DNA of 64,000 nucleotides from G038396625 sp038396625 (GTDB lineage Bacteria > Bacillota > Clostridia > Peptostreptococcales > Thermotaleaceae). Of this stretch, positions 51,764 to 58,971 are shown in pieces. The notes under the pieces were generated by a model. That model did no database searches. It was not told the origin of the DNA and saw only the letters and a list, made by a program, of their open reading frames with translations. Position 1 is the stretch's first letter; every line of letters starts with the position of its first letter. The translations under genes were made by a program, and so were the position numbers. Location: contig CP121688.1 of assembly GCA_038396625.1 (NCBI GenBank), positions 1,426,001 to 1,490,000 of the forward strand. The letters run 5' to 3'.

Positions 51764-51827
51764 AAACCATCACTTGATACGCTCTCATCAATGATTTGTC
51801 TAAATGGGAGAATAGGATGGTTTTTTT
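51764..51827 (+). terminator. Branched terminator-like hairpin after crcB
   Basis: AAACCATC (51764-51771) pairs with GATGGTTT (51816-51823), followed by T. The 44-base loop holds an inner stem CTCTCAT/ATGGGAG. A terminator of crcB, or a small structured RNA. The rest of 51645-51960 is AT-rich, with a TTGACA near 51890 that may belong to the decarboxylase promoter. Confidence 0.6.
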
Positions 51828-51960
51828 ATTTTCAAAAAAATGGAAACAAAAAAACTTCTTAAACATGTATTTTTATACAATTGATATATTGACAATATAT
51901 AAGGGATGGTTTAATCTATTTTAGTTAAATTGAATTTATTTTTGTTAAAGAAGGTGGTGG

Positions 51961-53424
51961 ATGATGTTACACGATCAAAATAAAACTCCATTATTTGATG
52001 CCTTAAAGGCATATCATGAAAAACAGGTGATTCCTTTTGATGTTCCAGGTCATAAACATGGCGTAGGGATACCAGAACTTGCAGAATTTGTTGGAAATAA
52101 AGTGCTAGAAATAGATGTTAATTCTATGAAACCACTTGATAACATTAGCAATCCGATTAGTGTGATTAAAGAAGCGGAAGAATTGATGGCACAGGCTTAT
52201 GGTGCACATCATGCCTTTTTTTTAGTAAATGGTACTTCATCGGGTGTACAGGCTATGATTATGAGTGTGTGTAACCCTGGAGATAAGATGATAATACCTA
52301 GAAACGCCCATAAATCAGCGATTAATGGATTAATATTAAGTGGAGCTTTACCGATCTATATACAACCTGAGACCAACGATGAACTAGGGATTGCTATGGG
52401 TGTATCGGTAGAGGCCGTAAAGGATGCGATTGATAAAAACCCTGATGCAAAGGCAGTTTTTTTAATGAACCCCACTTACTACGGGGCCATTTCGGATTTA
52501 AAAGAAATTATTCAATTAGCCCATAAACATGATATGGCTGTTCTTGTAGATGAAGCCCATGGAGCGCATTTTCAGTTTCATCCTGAATTTCCACAAGAAG
52601 CTATGAGATTAGGGGCAGATATGACAGCCGTAAGCCTTCATAAAACTGGCGGTTCTTTAACACAAAGTTCAGCGTTATTGTTAAATGAAGGATTGGTGGA
52701 CAAAAACACCGTAAAAACCATATTGAATTTAACACAAACTACGAGTGCGTCGTATTTGTTGATGGGAAGTTTAGATATAGCAAGAAAAATGTTGGCAACC
52801 CGAGGACAAGAAGTTTTTTCAAACATTTTACAGATCACAAGAAATGCTAGAGATGAGATTAATCAAATTGATGGACTCTATGCCTTTGGTAAGGAATTGG
52901 TTGGACAACCAGGGGTTTTTGATTTTGATGAAACGAAATTAGGCATTCATGTAGCAGGGCTAGGTATGACAGGGTTTCAAGCCTATGATATCCTGAGGGA
53001 TGCATATAATATTCAGGTAGAATTAGGTGATACTTTAAATATTCTTGCAATTGTAAGTGTTGGAGATCGTGAACAGTCCCTAAGAGCGTTAGTCGACGCT
53101 TTAAAAGATATGCGCCTAAAATATGGCAGTAAGGAAGGACAACAAATTAAATATGCTAAAATTGCATTAGAAAACCCAGAAGTAATTGTTTCTCCAAGAA
53201 ATGCTTTTTATACTGCAAAGAAGCTTGTGAAGTTAGAAGAAGCGGAGGGAGAAATTAGTGGTGAATCGATTATGGCATATCCTCCTGGGATTCCTATTGT
53301 TTCTCCGGGAGAAAGAATTAGCAAAGAAATCATTAACTATATCAAGTTTTTGAAAAATCAGCACAGTATGTTAACCGATACAGAGGACCCTGAGGTTGAA
53401 TATGTGAAAGTATTAGGAATGTAG
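51961..53424 (+). CDS. speA: Orn/Lys/Arg decarboxylase, probably arginine decarboxylase
   Basis: A 487-residue fold-type-I PLP decarboxylase of the short Gram-positive form. N-terminal FDALKAYHEKQVIPFDVPGHKHG, PLP-region VDEAHGAHFQFHPE and the lysine in SLHKTGGSLTQSSA are characteristic. The C-terminal AYPPGIPIVSPGERISKE is the usual ending. In front of spermidine genes and with agmatinase downstream, arginine to agmatine is the most coherent reaction; lysine cannot be excluded. Its own terminator follows, so it is a separate unit from the speH-speE-speB genes. Confidence 0.88.
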   Translation: MMLHDQNKTPLFDALKAYHEKQVIPFDVPGHKHGVGIPELAEFVGNKVLEIDVNSMKPLDNISNPISVIKEAEELMAQAYGAHHAFFLVNGTSSGVQAMIMSVCNPGDKMIIPRNAHKSAINGLILSGALPIYIQPETNDELGIAMGVSVEAVKDAIDKNPDAKAVFLMNPTYYGAISDLKEIIQLAHKHDMAVLVDEAHGAHFQFHPEFPQEAMRLGADMTAVSLHKTGGSLTQSSALLLNEGLVDKNTVKTILNLTQTTSASYLLMGSLDIARKMLATRGQEVFSNILQITRNARDEINQIDGLYAFGKELVGQPGVFDFDETKLGIHVAGLGMTGFQAYDILRDAYNIQVELGDTLNILAIVSVGDREQSLRALVDALKDMRLKYGSKEGQQIKYAKIALENPEVIVSPRNAFYTAKKLVKLEEAEGEISGESIMAYPPGIPIVSPGERISKEIINYIKFLKNQHSMLTDTEDPEVEYVKVLGM

Positions 53425-53452
53425 TATAAGAATCTATTTTTAGCACATATAT

Positions 53453-53492
53453 AAAGAGATAGGCTTATTGTCACAATAAGAACCTATCTCTT
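53453..53492 (+). terminator. Terminator of the decarboxylase gene
   Basis: AAAGAGATAGG and TTATTG pair with CAATAA and CCTATCTCTTT with a small bulge; T-run at the end. Confidence 0.88.
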
Positions 53493-53529
53493 TTTAACTA
53501 AAAAAAAATAGAAATTTTATAAAAAGATA

Positions 53530-53557
53530 TTGACAATCTCTCAAAAAACAGTATATT
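53530..53557 (+). promoter_or_regulatory. Sigma-A promoter of the XRE-cupin/spermidine operon
   Basis: TTGACA, 16 bases, TATATT. The predicted start (about 53564) falls directly at the first of two 28-base repeats. Confidence 0.6.
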
Positions 53558-53565
53558 TATTATAG

Positions 53566-53641
53566 GTAAACTTTAAGTTTAGATTTAGTAAATAAATTTT
53601 CAGAATAATGTAAGTAAACTTTTGGTTTACATTTAGTAAAT
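53566..53641. repeat. Two 28-base direct repeats, probable operators
   Basis: 53566-53593 and 53614-53641 share the layout GTAAACTTT-NN-GTTTA-N-ATTTAGTAAAT and differ at three of 28 positions. Each contains an inner dyad, clearest in the second copy (GTAAAC-N5-GTTTAC). They are 48 bases apart and just downstream of the predicted promoter, an expected place for autorepression by the XRE-cupin regulator. Confidence 0.75.
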
Positions 53642-53782
53642 TAATAGCATAAAGGTTGATGAATAAAGGGACTGAGTTAATGTTATTTTAAAAAAGCTAG
53701 TAATAAGACATGAAAGTCATTAAGATACAATGATATTTAAGTCATAAAAAGCAAATAATAGTCTTTGAATAGGGGTGCCATA

Positions 53783-54322
53783 ATGGAGATTGGTAGTAAA
53801 TTGAAAAGTCTTAGAATATGGAATGAATTAACCCAGGAAGAGTTGGCTATACGAACTGACTTAACAAAGGGGTTTATTTCACAAATAGAACGAGACCTAA
53901 CTTCACCATCTATAGCGACTTTAATGACTATTCTTGAAGCATTAGGGACAGATATTGAAACTTTTTTCAGCAAACCTGAAAAGGAAAAAGTTGTTTATAC
54001 AAAAGATGAAGTTGTTTCAAGCGAAAATGAGAAATTAGGACATTCCATAGACTGGCTTATTTCGAATGCACAGAAGAATAGTATGGAGCCTATTCTCATC
54101 ACAGTGGAAAGTGGAGGAACAAGCAATATTGAGACCCCTCACAAAGGTGAAGAATTTGGATATGTTTTATCCGGAAGTATACATGTATGCTTGGGGGAGA
54201 ATCAATATAAGGTAAATAAGGGTGAAAGTTTTTATTTTAAGTCTGATCAAGAACATTATTTAAAAAATGTATCTAAAAGAAAGGCTGTTGTATTGTGGGT
54301 GTCTTGTCCACCGTCATTCTAG
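53783..54322 (+). CDS. XRE-family regulator with C-terminal cupin domain
   Basis: A 179-residue transcription factor. Residues 5-60 are an XRE helix-turn-helix (LKSLRIWNELTQEELAIRTD, then LTKGFISQIERDLTSPSIAT). Residues 110-175 are a cupin (TPHKGEEFGYVLSGSIHV, YKVNKGESFYFKSDQEHYL). This architecture is shared with PuuR-type polyamine regulators. ATG 53783 follows AGGGGTG. It leads the speH-speE-speB genes, so a polyamine or precursor is the likely ligand. The paired repeats upstream are its likely operators. Confidence 0.9.
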   Translation: MEIGSKLKSLRIWNELTQEELAIRTDLTKGFISQIERDLTSPSIATLMTILEALGTDIETFFSKPEKEKVVYTKDEVVSSENEKLGHSIDWLISNAQKNSMEPILITVESGGTSNIETPHKGEEFGYVLSGSIHVCLGENQYKVNKGESFYFKSDQEHYLKNVSKRKAVVLWVSCPPSF

Positions 54323-54415
54323 GCTTTCAATTGTACATTTATTCTTTGTTTTAAAGGTTTATATGGCATAAAAAATAATGATATAGTATTATGTGATGAA
54401 AAGGAGAGGTATCAA

Positions 54416-54844
54416 TTGAAAATTGAACAATTAGGGAGACATATTTTAGTGGAGTTCTATAACTGCGATAAAGAGATCTTAAATGATCATATTTTGATCG
54501 AAAAATATATGAATGAAGCAGCAGAAGCAGCAAAAGCTACAATCGTAAAAAGTGTGTTTCATCTGTTTAATCCTTGGGGAGTGAGCGGCGCAGTTGTGAT
54601 TCAAGAATCTCACCTAACCATTCACACATGGCCTGAATATGGTTATGCTGCTGTAGATTTATTTACCTGCGGGGATGAAGTAAATCCGTGGATTGCTTTT
54701 GATTATCTCAATGAAAAATTAAAAGCTGAAAAAACAGAAACTACAGAGGTACCGAGAGGTCTTACAGACAAAATCAAACATTTCTCGAATAACGCATACG
54801 AAGTTATAAAATTTAAACCAGATCATACAAGCGAAAGTGCATAG
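54416..54844 (+). CDS. speH: S-adenosylmethionine decarboxylase proenzyme
   Basis: A 142-residue pyruvoyl-dependent enzyme that makes decarboxylated SAM, the aminopropyl donor. The autocleavage site is the Glu-Ser of VVIQESHLTIHTWPEYGYAA, and the DLFTCGD motif holds the catalytic cysteine. Translation starts at TTG (54416) six bases after AAGGAGAGG; no ATG alternative gives the family N terminus. Slightly longer than the Bacillus enzyme, with a charged tail. Followed 24 bases later by speE. Confidence 0.94.
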   Translation: MKIEQLGRHILVEFYNCDKEILNDHILIEKYMNEAAEAAKATIVKSVFHLFNPWGVSGAVVIQESHLTIHTWPEYGYAAVDLFTCGDEVNPWIAFDYLNEKLKAEKTETTEVPRGLTDKIKHFSNNAYEVIKFKPDHTSESA

Positions 54845-54868
54845 GCTAAAATAGGAGGTATAAATAAA

Positions 54869-55723
54869 ATGGAATTATGGTATACGGAAGAGCATACGGA
54901 GAATACAAGGTTTTCTATGAAGGTTAAAAAACATCTATATAGTAAAACAAGCCCATTTCAGCAGATTGATGTGATCGATACCTATGATTTTGGAAGAGTT
55001 TTAACAATTGACGGATTGGTAATGGTGACAGAAAAGGATGAGTTCATCTATCATGATATGATTACCCATGTAGCTATGGCCACTAATCCCAATATCAAAA
55101 AGGTCTTAGTTATTGGGGCTGGGGATGGAGGAACTGTTAGAGAATTGACAAGATATGAAACAATAGAAAAAATTGATATGGTTGAAATCGATGAAGTAGT
55201 AGTTGAAGCCTCAAGAGAGTTTTTTGACATTACAGCATGCAAATTAGATGATCAAAGAGTGTCCTTATATTTTGAAGATGGTATTAAGTTTGTAGAAGGA
55301 AAAGAAAATATTTATGATTTGATCATTGTGGATTCTACAGATCCTATAGGACCTGGTGAAGGACTGTTCACTACAGAATTCTATCAAAACTGCTATAAAG
55401 CACTTACGGAGGAAGGCATTCTTGTGAATCAAAATGAGAGTCCTTATTATGAAGAAGATGCTAGGGAAATGATCAGAGCCAGCAGAAAGATTAAGAACAT
55501 CTTCCCGATCGCAGAAGTATATCAAAGCCATATCCCAACGTATCCTTCTGGTCATTGGTTATTTGGTTTTGCATCTAAGAAACTGCACCCTATAAAAGAT
55601 CTAGATGCTGACAGATGGAATGCTTTAGGTCTAAAAACCAAATACTATAATACAGATCTTCATGTAGGTGCATTTGCATTACCAAATTATGTGAAGGAGA
55701 TGATTGAAACTGGAACGTTGTAA
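54869..55723 (+). CDS. speE: Spermidine synthase
   Basis: A 284-residue aminopropyltransferase that joins putrescine and decarboxylated SAM into spermidine. N-terminal ELWYTEEHTENTRFSMKVKK, the nucleotide loop VLVIGAGDGGTVRELTRY, the acidic MVEIDEVVVEASREFF and the catalytic IVDSTDPIGPGEGLF are all intact. AGGAGG precedes the ATG. The 3' end overlaps agmatinase by 20 bases. Confidence 0.95.
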   Translation: MELWYTEEHTENTRFSMKVKKHLYSKTSPFQQIDVIDTYDFGRVLTIDGLVMVTEKDEFIYHDMITHVAMATNPNIKKVLVIGAGDGGTVRELTRYETIEKIDMVEIDEVVVEASREFFDITACKLDDQRVSLYFEDGIKFVEGKENIYDLIIVDSTDPIGPGEGLFTTEFYQNCYKALTEEGILVNQNESPYYEEDAREMIRASRKIKNIFPIAEVYQSHIPTYPSGHWLFGFASKKLHPIKDLDADRWNALGLKTKYYNTDLHVGAFALPNYVKEMIETGTL

Positions 55724-56564
55724 AAATGTATTGACTTTTTTAGGTTTTGACAATGAATATAAGGAATCTAAAGTTGTAGTTTTTGGAAGCCCCTTCGATG
55801 GAACAACTTCTTTTCGACCAGGTACTCGATTTGCCCCAAGCATTATGAGAAATGAATCCTATGGGCTTGAAACATATAGTCCATATCTTGATAGAGATTT
55901 GGAGGATGTCCGAGTATTTGACGCAGGAGACTTAGAATTTCCCTTTGGGAATACTGAAAAAGTATTGCAGATGATTAATAAATTTACAGAGGATATTGTA
56001 AAAGACAATAAAGTTCCAGTTATGATTGGTGGAGAACACTTAGTTTCACTGCCAGCGGTTGAGGCAGTATATGCAAAACATAAAGAAATGGTTTTATTAC
56101 ATTTTGACGCCCATACAGATTTGAGAGAGCATTATATGGGAGAAAAATTATCTCATGCAACGGTTATTCGAAGAATTTGGGATTTTATGGGAGATGACAG
56201 AATTTATCAATTTGGCATCCGATCAGGAGAAAAGGAAGAATTTGAGTGGGCCAAAGAACACACAAAACTGACAAAATTTTCATCGAAAACCCTTGTGGAT
56301 GCTGTGAAGGAAATTGGAGATAGACCTGTCTATGTAACTATTGATTTAGATATCTTAGATCCATCTATTTTTTCAGGAACAGGGACCATTGAACCTGGAG
56401 GAATATCCTTTTATGAGATGATGGAGATTATTCAGAACATAAAGAACTTAAATATTGTGGGAGCAGATATTGTAGAATTATCGCCACATTATGATACCAG
56501 TGGTGTTTCTACTGCTGTGGCTTGCAAGATATTAAGAGAATTAGTACTAGCAGTTACCTATTAA
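55704..56564 (+). CDS. speB: Agmatinase
   Basis: A 286-residue ureohydrolase that converts agmatine to putrescine and urea. The binuclear manganese motifs are complete: GGEHLVSLPAVEAV, LHFDAHTDLREHYMGE and YVTIDLDILDPSIFSGTGT. The frame starts at TTG 55704 inside the speE gene, three bases after AGGAGA; the next in-frame start candidates lose conserved N-terminal residues. The order ADC...SpeH-SpeE-SpeB gives a complete arginine-to-spermidine route. Confidence 0.94.
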   Translation: MKLERCKNVLTFLGFDNEYKESKVVVFGSPFDGTTSFRPGTRFAPSIMRNESYGLETYSPYLDRDLEDVRVFDAGDLEFPFGNTEKVLQMINKFTEDIVKDNKVPVMIGGEHLVSLPAVEAVYAKHKEMVLLHFDAHTDLREHYMGEKLSHATVIRRIWDFMGDDRIYQFGIRSGEKEEFEWAKEHTKLTKFSSKTLVDAVKEIGDRPVYVTIDLDILDPSIFSGTGTIEPGGISFYEMMEIIQNIKNLNIVGADIVELSPHYDTSGVSTAVACKILRELVLAVTY

Positions 56565-56595
56565 AATAAAATCCAAAAGATTTATACTCAATATG

Positions 56596-56621
56596 AAAAG
56601 CAGCCAAAAGTGGCTGCTTTT
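56596..56621 (+). terminator. Terminator of the spermidine operon
   Basis: AAAAGCAGCC pairs with GGCTGCTTTT around AAAAGT. Confidence 0.88.
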
Positions 56622-56761
56622 GTAGATTATAAAGGAAAAATGATAGTATTAAAATAATTGTAGAAAAATGAAAAAAAACCATGGTTTTTCTAGAATAAAT
56701 CATTTACTCCAGGCATATAATGGAATAGATACCATTCTATAAGAACATGGAGGGAAAATAC

Positions 56762-56926
56762 ATGGAAGAGAGATACATGTTGATTGAAGTAGTAGAAAAA
56801 TTTCTTGCGTTATGTGATGATTTATTTGCAGAAGGAAAAATTTCTGAAGATGTATATATACAATGTACCAAAAACAAAAGAGTTTTTTTAGGAGGTATGG
56901 AAGTACAAAAGGTAGACGAATTTTAA
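56762..56926 (+). CDS. Small helical protein of 54 residues
   Basis: Frame MEERYMLIEVVEKFLALCDD, then LFAEGKISEDVYIQCTKNKR and a short tail ending in VQKVDEF. A GGAGGG site is about nine bases upstream. A predicted helical hairpin, like the protein at 23891 (which reads FLNFAQELLEKEIITQATYDE in the same region). Its last codons form part of the terminator stem. Function unknown. Confidence 0.68.
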   Translation: MEERYMLIEVVEKFLALCDDLFAEGKISEDVYIQCTKNKRVFLGGMEVQKVDEF

Positions 56927-56939
56927 TGGTCTACCTTTT
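56907..56939 (+). terminator. Terminator overlapping the end of the 54-residue gene
   Basis: AAAAGGTAGAC pairs exactly with GTCTACCTTTT around 11 bases that include the stop codon. Confidence 0.85.
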
Positions 56940-56983
56940 GTATGAAGTGGGTATAAAGATTACATAAGAAACACGATTTTGAT

Positions 56984-57412
56984 CTAGATTTCATGATGAA
57001 GATAATTCAATATGAGTAACAAAGAAAAAACAACTGCTGCCAAAACAAAAATATAACCTAAGATATGATATAAAGTTACTGCATGATAAAAGGTTGAGAT
57101 TAATAAAAGGATGCTCCATAATATTACCGCGATTCTTATAAGAGATTGTAGATGATGCCAATGATAGAGCAGTTGTAAGGCTGTAATAAAAAGTAGATAA
57201 GCTAACAAAATAAATCCAACAAAGCCTAAAAAGATACCTGCGATCTGATGATTGGCTAGATGTAAGAAAAGCATAGCATCTTGTCCGTGTAGATAGGAAT
57301 TCATATATAAAGTACTTCGAGGAGAAGATACTAGTTTATTGCCTATAAAGCTGCTAAATAGACCCAGGATGAACTGCACTATGTATAAATGCTTATTAAA
57401 TATTTTCTTCAT
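56984..57412 (-). CDS. Four-helix membrane protein of unknown function
   Basis: A 142-residue protein with about four hydrophobic segments (about 8-25, 50-72, 85-105, 112-135). Several histidines sit at helix ends (FLHLANHQIAG, YHWHHLQS, FYHAVTLYHILG), which might bind haem or metal, but this is only suggestive. ATG 57412 follows AGGGAGG; 12 further codons of open frame upstream are unlikely. No family recognised. Confidence 0.7.
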   Translation of the reverse strand: MKKIFNKHLYIVQFILGLFSSFIGNKLVSSPRSTLYMNSYLHGQDAMLFLHLANHQIAGIFLGFVGFILLAYLLFITALQLLYHWHHLQSLIRIAVILWSILLLISTFYHAVTLYHILGYIFVLAAVVFSLLLILNYLHHEI

Positions 57413-57552
57413 AGATAGCCTCCCTTTAAAACGAACTCTATTAATCATATGAAACCATGCAAATAAATATCAATAAATGGGAATAATAGGAGATATATTA
57501 TTTATTTAAAAATTAATAAAACAAAAGAAGAGATGTTTGAAGGTGAGGGTAT

Positions 57553-57900
57553 ATGGAAAATTATAATATAAAGATTGATGAAGGAAAATACAAACATGGA
57601 TATTTAAGGGGAAGAGTGAACAATTTTTATTGGTATGCGTTGGTACATAAGGAACAGCTTGAACATGGGATTAATCCTGATAGTTTGCAATGTGGACAAG
57701 GGCGTGTTACACGATTATGCATCTATAGAGAAGTCGTAGAGCATGGAGGCAATCCTCATTTGCCAACCTCGAGCATAAAAAGATATATCTATGCCAATTA
57801 TAAAAAAGAATGGGAAGTGTTAAATAGAAATTATATAGAAATGACAAAGCAATTGATTCATTATCTAGAAAGAAGATATTCTTTGAGACTCATAAAATAA
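57553..57900 (+). CDS. Conserved-looking protein of 115 residues, function unknown
   Basis: A soluble, basic protein rich in Tyr and Arg (KYKHGYLRGRVNNFYWYALV; GQGRVTRLCIYREVVEHGG). The pattern is alpha-beta and lacks known motifs. AGGTGAGGG precedes the start. It ends 17 bases before a flavin reductase-like gene in the same direction, so the two are probably one operon. Confidence 0.75.
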   Translation: MENYNIKIDEGKYKHGYLRGRVNNFYWYALVHKEQLEHGINPDSLQCGQGRVTRLCIYREVVEHGGNPHLPTSSIKRYIYANYKKEWEVLNRNYIEMTKQLIHYLERRYSLRLIK

Positions 57901-57917
57901 TAGGAGGGGAACCAAAG

Positions 57918-58403
57918 ATGAAAGAAAATGATATCAAAGTAGGACTTAGAAAGATTACGAATCCTATTGGATTGGTAACAGCACAAAAAGACAAAAAAAG
58001 GGATGTAACTACCATTGCATGGATGTCAAAGGTATCAAATCATCCGCCATTGATTATGATGAGCATTTCTCCTGAAAGATATATTCATCATCTTATTCAA
58101 GATACAGGTGAATTTGGATTAAGTATTCTAAGTGAAAAACAAGAGGATTTGGCATTATATTGTGGAACGAAAAGTGCCTATGAAGTAGATAAATTTAGGG
58201 ACGCACCCATTGAAACAGATCAAGGAGCTACGATTAAAGCACCTTTGATCAAAGAATCCGTTGTGAATTTTGAATGCAAGGTTGTGAATACAATGACTGC
58301 AGGAGATCATACGTTGTTTATAGGGGAAGTATTAGCTGCTTATTATGAAGAGGATAAAAAGCCGTTGGTCATGACTGACAAAATGGGCACCTTAGAATTT
58401 TAA
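57918..58403 (+). CDS. Flavin reductase-like FMN-binding protein
   Basis: A 161-residue protein of the FMN-binding split-barrel flavin reductase family. Typical pattern: NPIGLVTAQKDKKRDVTTIAWMSKVSNHPPLIMMSI, then EFGLSILSEKQEDLALYCG and TAGDHTLFIGEVLAAYYEE. It probably binds FMN and may accept electrons from NAD(P)H or a ferredoxin. AGGAGG lies nine bases upstream. Confidence 0.88.
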   Translation: MKENDIKVGLRKITNPIGLVTAQKDKKRDVTTIAWMSKVSNHPPLIMMSISPERYIHHLIQDTGEFGLSILSEKQEDLALYCGTKSAYEVDKFRDAPIETDQGATIKAPLIKESVVNFECKVVNTMTAGDHTLFIGEVLAAYYEEDKKPLVMTDKMGTLEF

Positions 58404-58432
58404 TCTAAAAAATAAAAATTTTACAGTATATA

Positions 58433-58462
58433 TTGACTTTTTATGTTATTACTATATATAAT
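58433..58462 (+). promoter_or_regulatory. Sigma-A promoter of the valS T-box transcript
   Basis: TTGACT, 18 bases, TATAAT. Predicted start about 58469. Confidence 0.65.
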
Positions 58463-58468
58463 AGTGGA

Positions 58469-58730
58469 AAATAACATAGGTTGATTACGTTGAAGAAGAG
58501 GAGTAGATAACATAGCTTCTAGTAGAGAGAGAGATCCGTAGGCTGAAAGATTTCTTAGAAGGATGTTATTGAAGGTAGCTTCGGAGTTGCTGAGTTGAGA
58601 AACATTGGAAGTAGATTCAGCCGGGAAATCCCGTTATAGATTGAGAGCGCCCGTAGAGATACTGGAATTAAGGTGGTACCGCGAAATAACCTTTCGTCCT
58701 TATGATTATGAAGGATTGAAAGGTTTTTTT
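58469..58730 (+). promoter_or_regulatory. T-box leader (valine) upstream of the valS operon
   Basis: Contains AGAGAG early, the specifier GTA (58575-58577, valine) before the conserved TTCGGAGTTGC, the T-box sequence GGTGGTACCGCG (58672-58683) and a terminator in which AACCTTTC (58688-58695) pairs with GAAAGGTT (58718-58725) before seven T. Uncharged tRNA-Val should stabilise the antiterminator. Confidence 0.95.
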
Positions 58731-58748
58731 ATGTAGAGGTGAAAAGCT

Positions 58749-58952
58749 ATGTTTGTAATAGGATGTATAGTGCTTATGATAGGGGCAATGTTGGTCTATA
58801 AAACCCAATATATCCTCAAGTTTTTGGGAAAGAAATCAGTGCATCATCCTATGGTTGTCAAACTCATGGGACTTGGAATAGCAGTAGTAGGTTTCTTGAT
58901 GATATTATATGGAGAATTTCCCAAAAGTCTAGGGTTTATGAGAATATTTTAA
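58749..58952 (+). CDS. Small two-helix membrane protein in the valS operon
   Basis: A 67-residue protein with two hydrophobic helices (about 1-15 and 40-58) and a basic loop (LKFLGKKSVHHP). AGGTGA precedes the ATG. It lies between the valine T-box terminator and valS, so it is controlled by valine tRNA charging. No family recognised. Confidence 0.8.
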   Translation: MFVIGCIVLMIGAMLVYKTQYILKFLGKKSVHHPMVVKLMGLGIAVVGFLMILYGEFPKSLGFMRIF

Positions 58953-58971
58953 ATAAAGAAGGAGTGTTATC

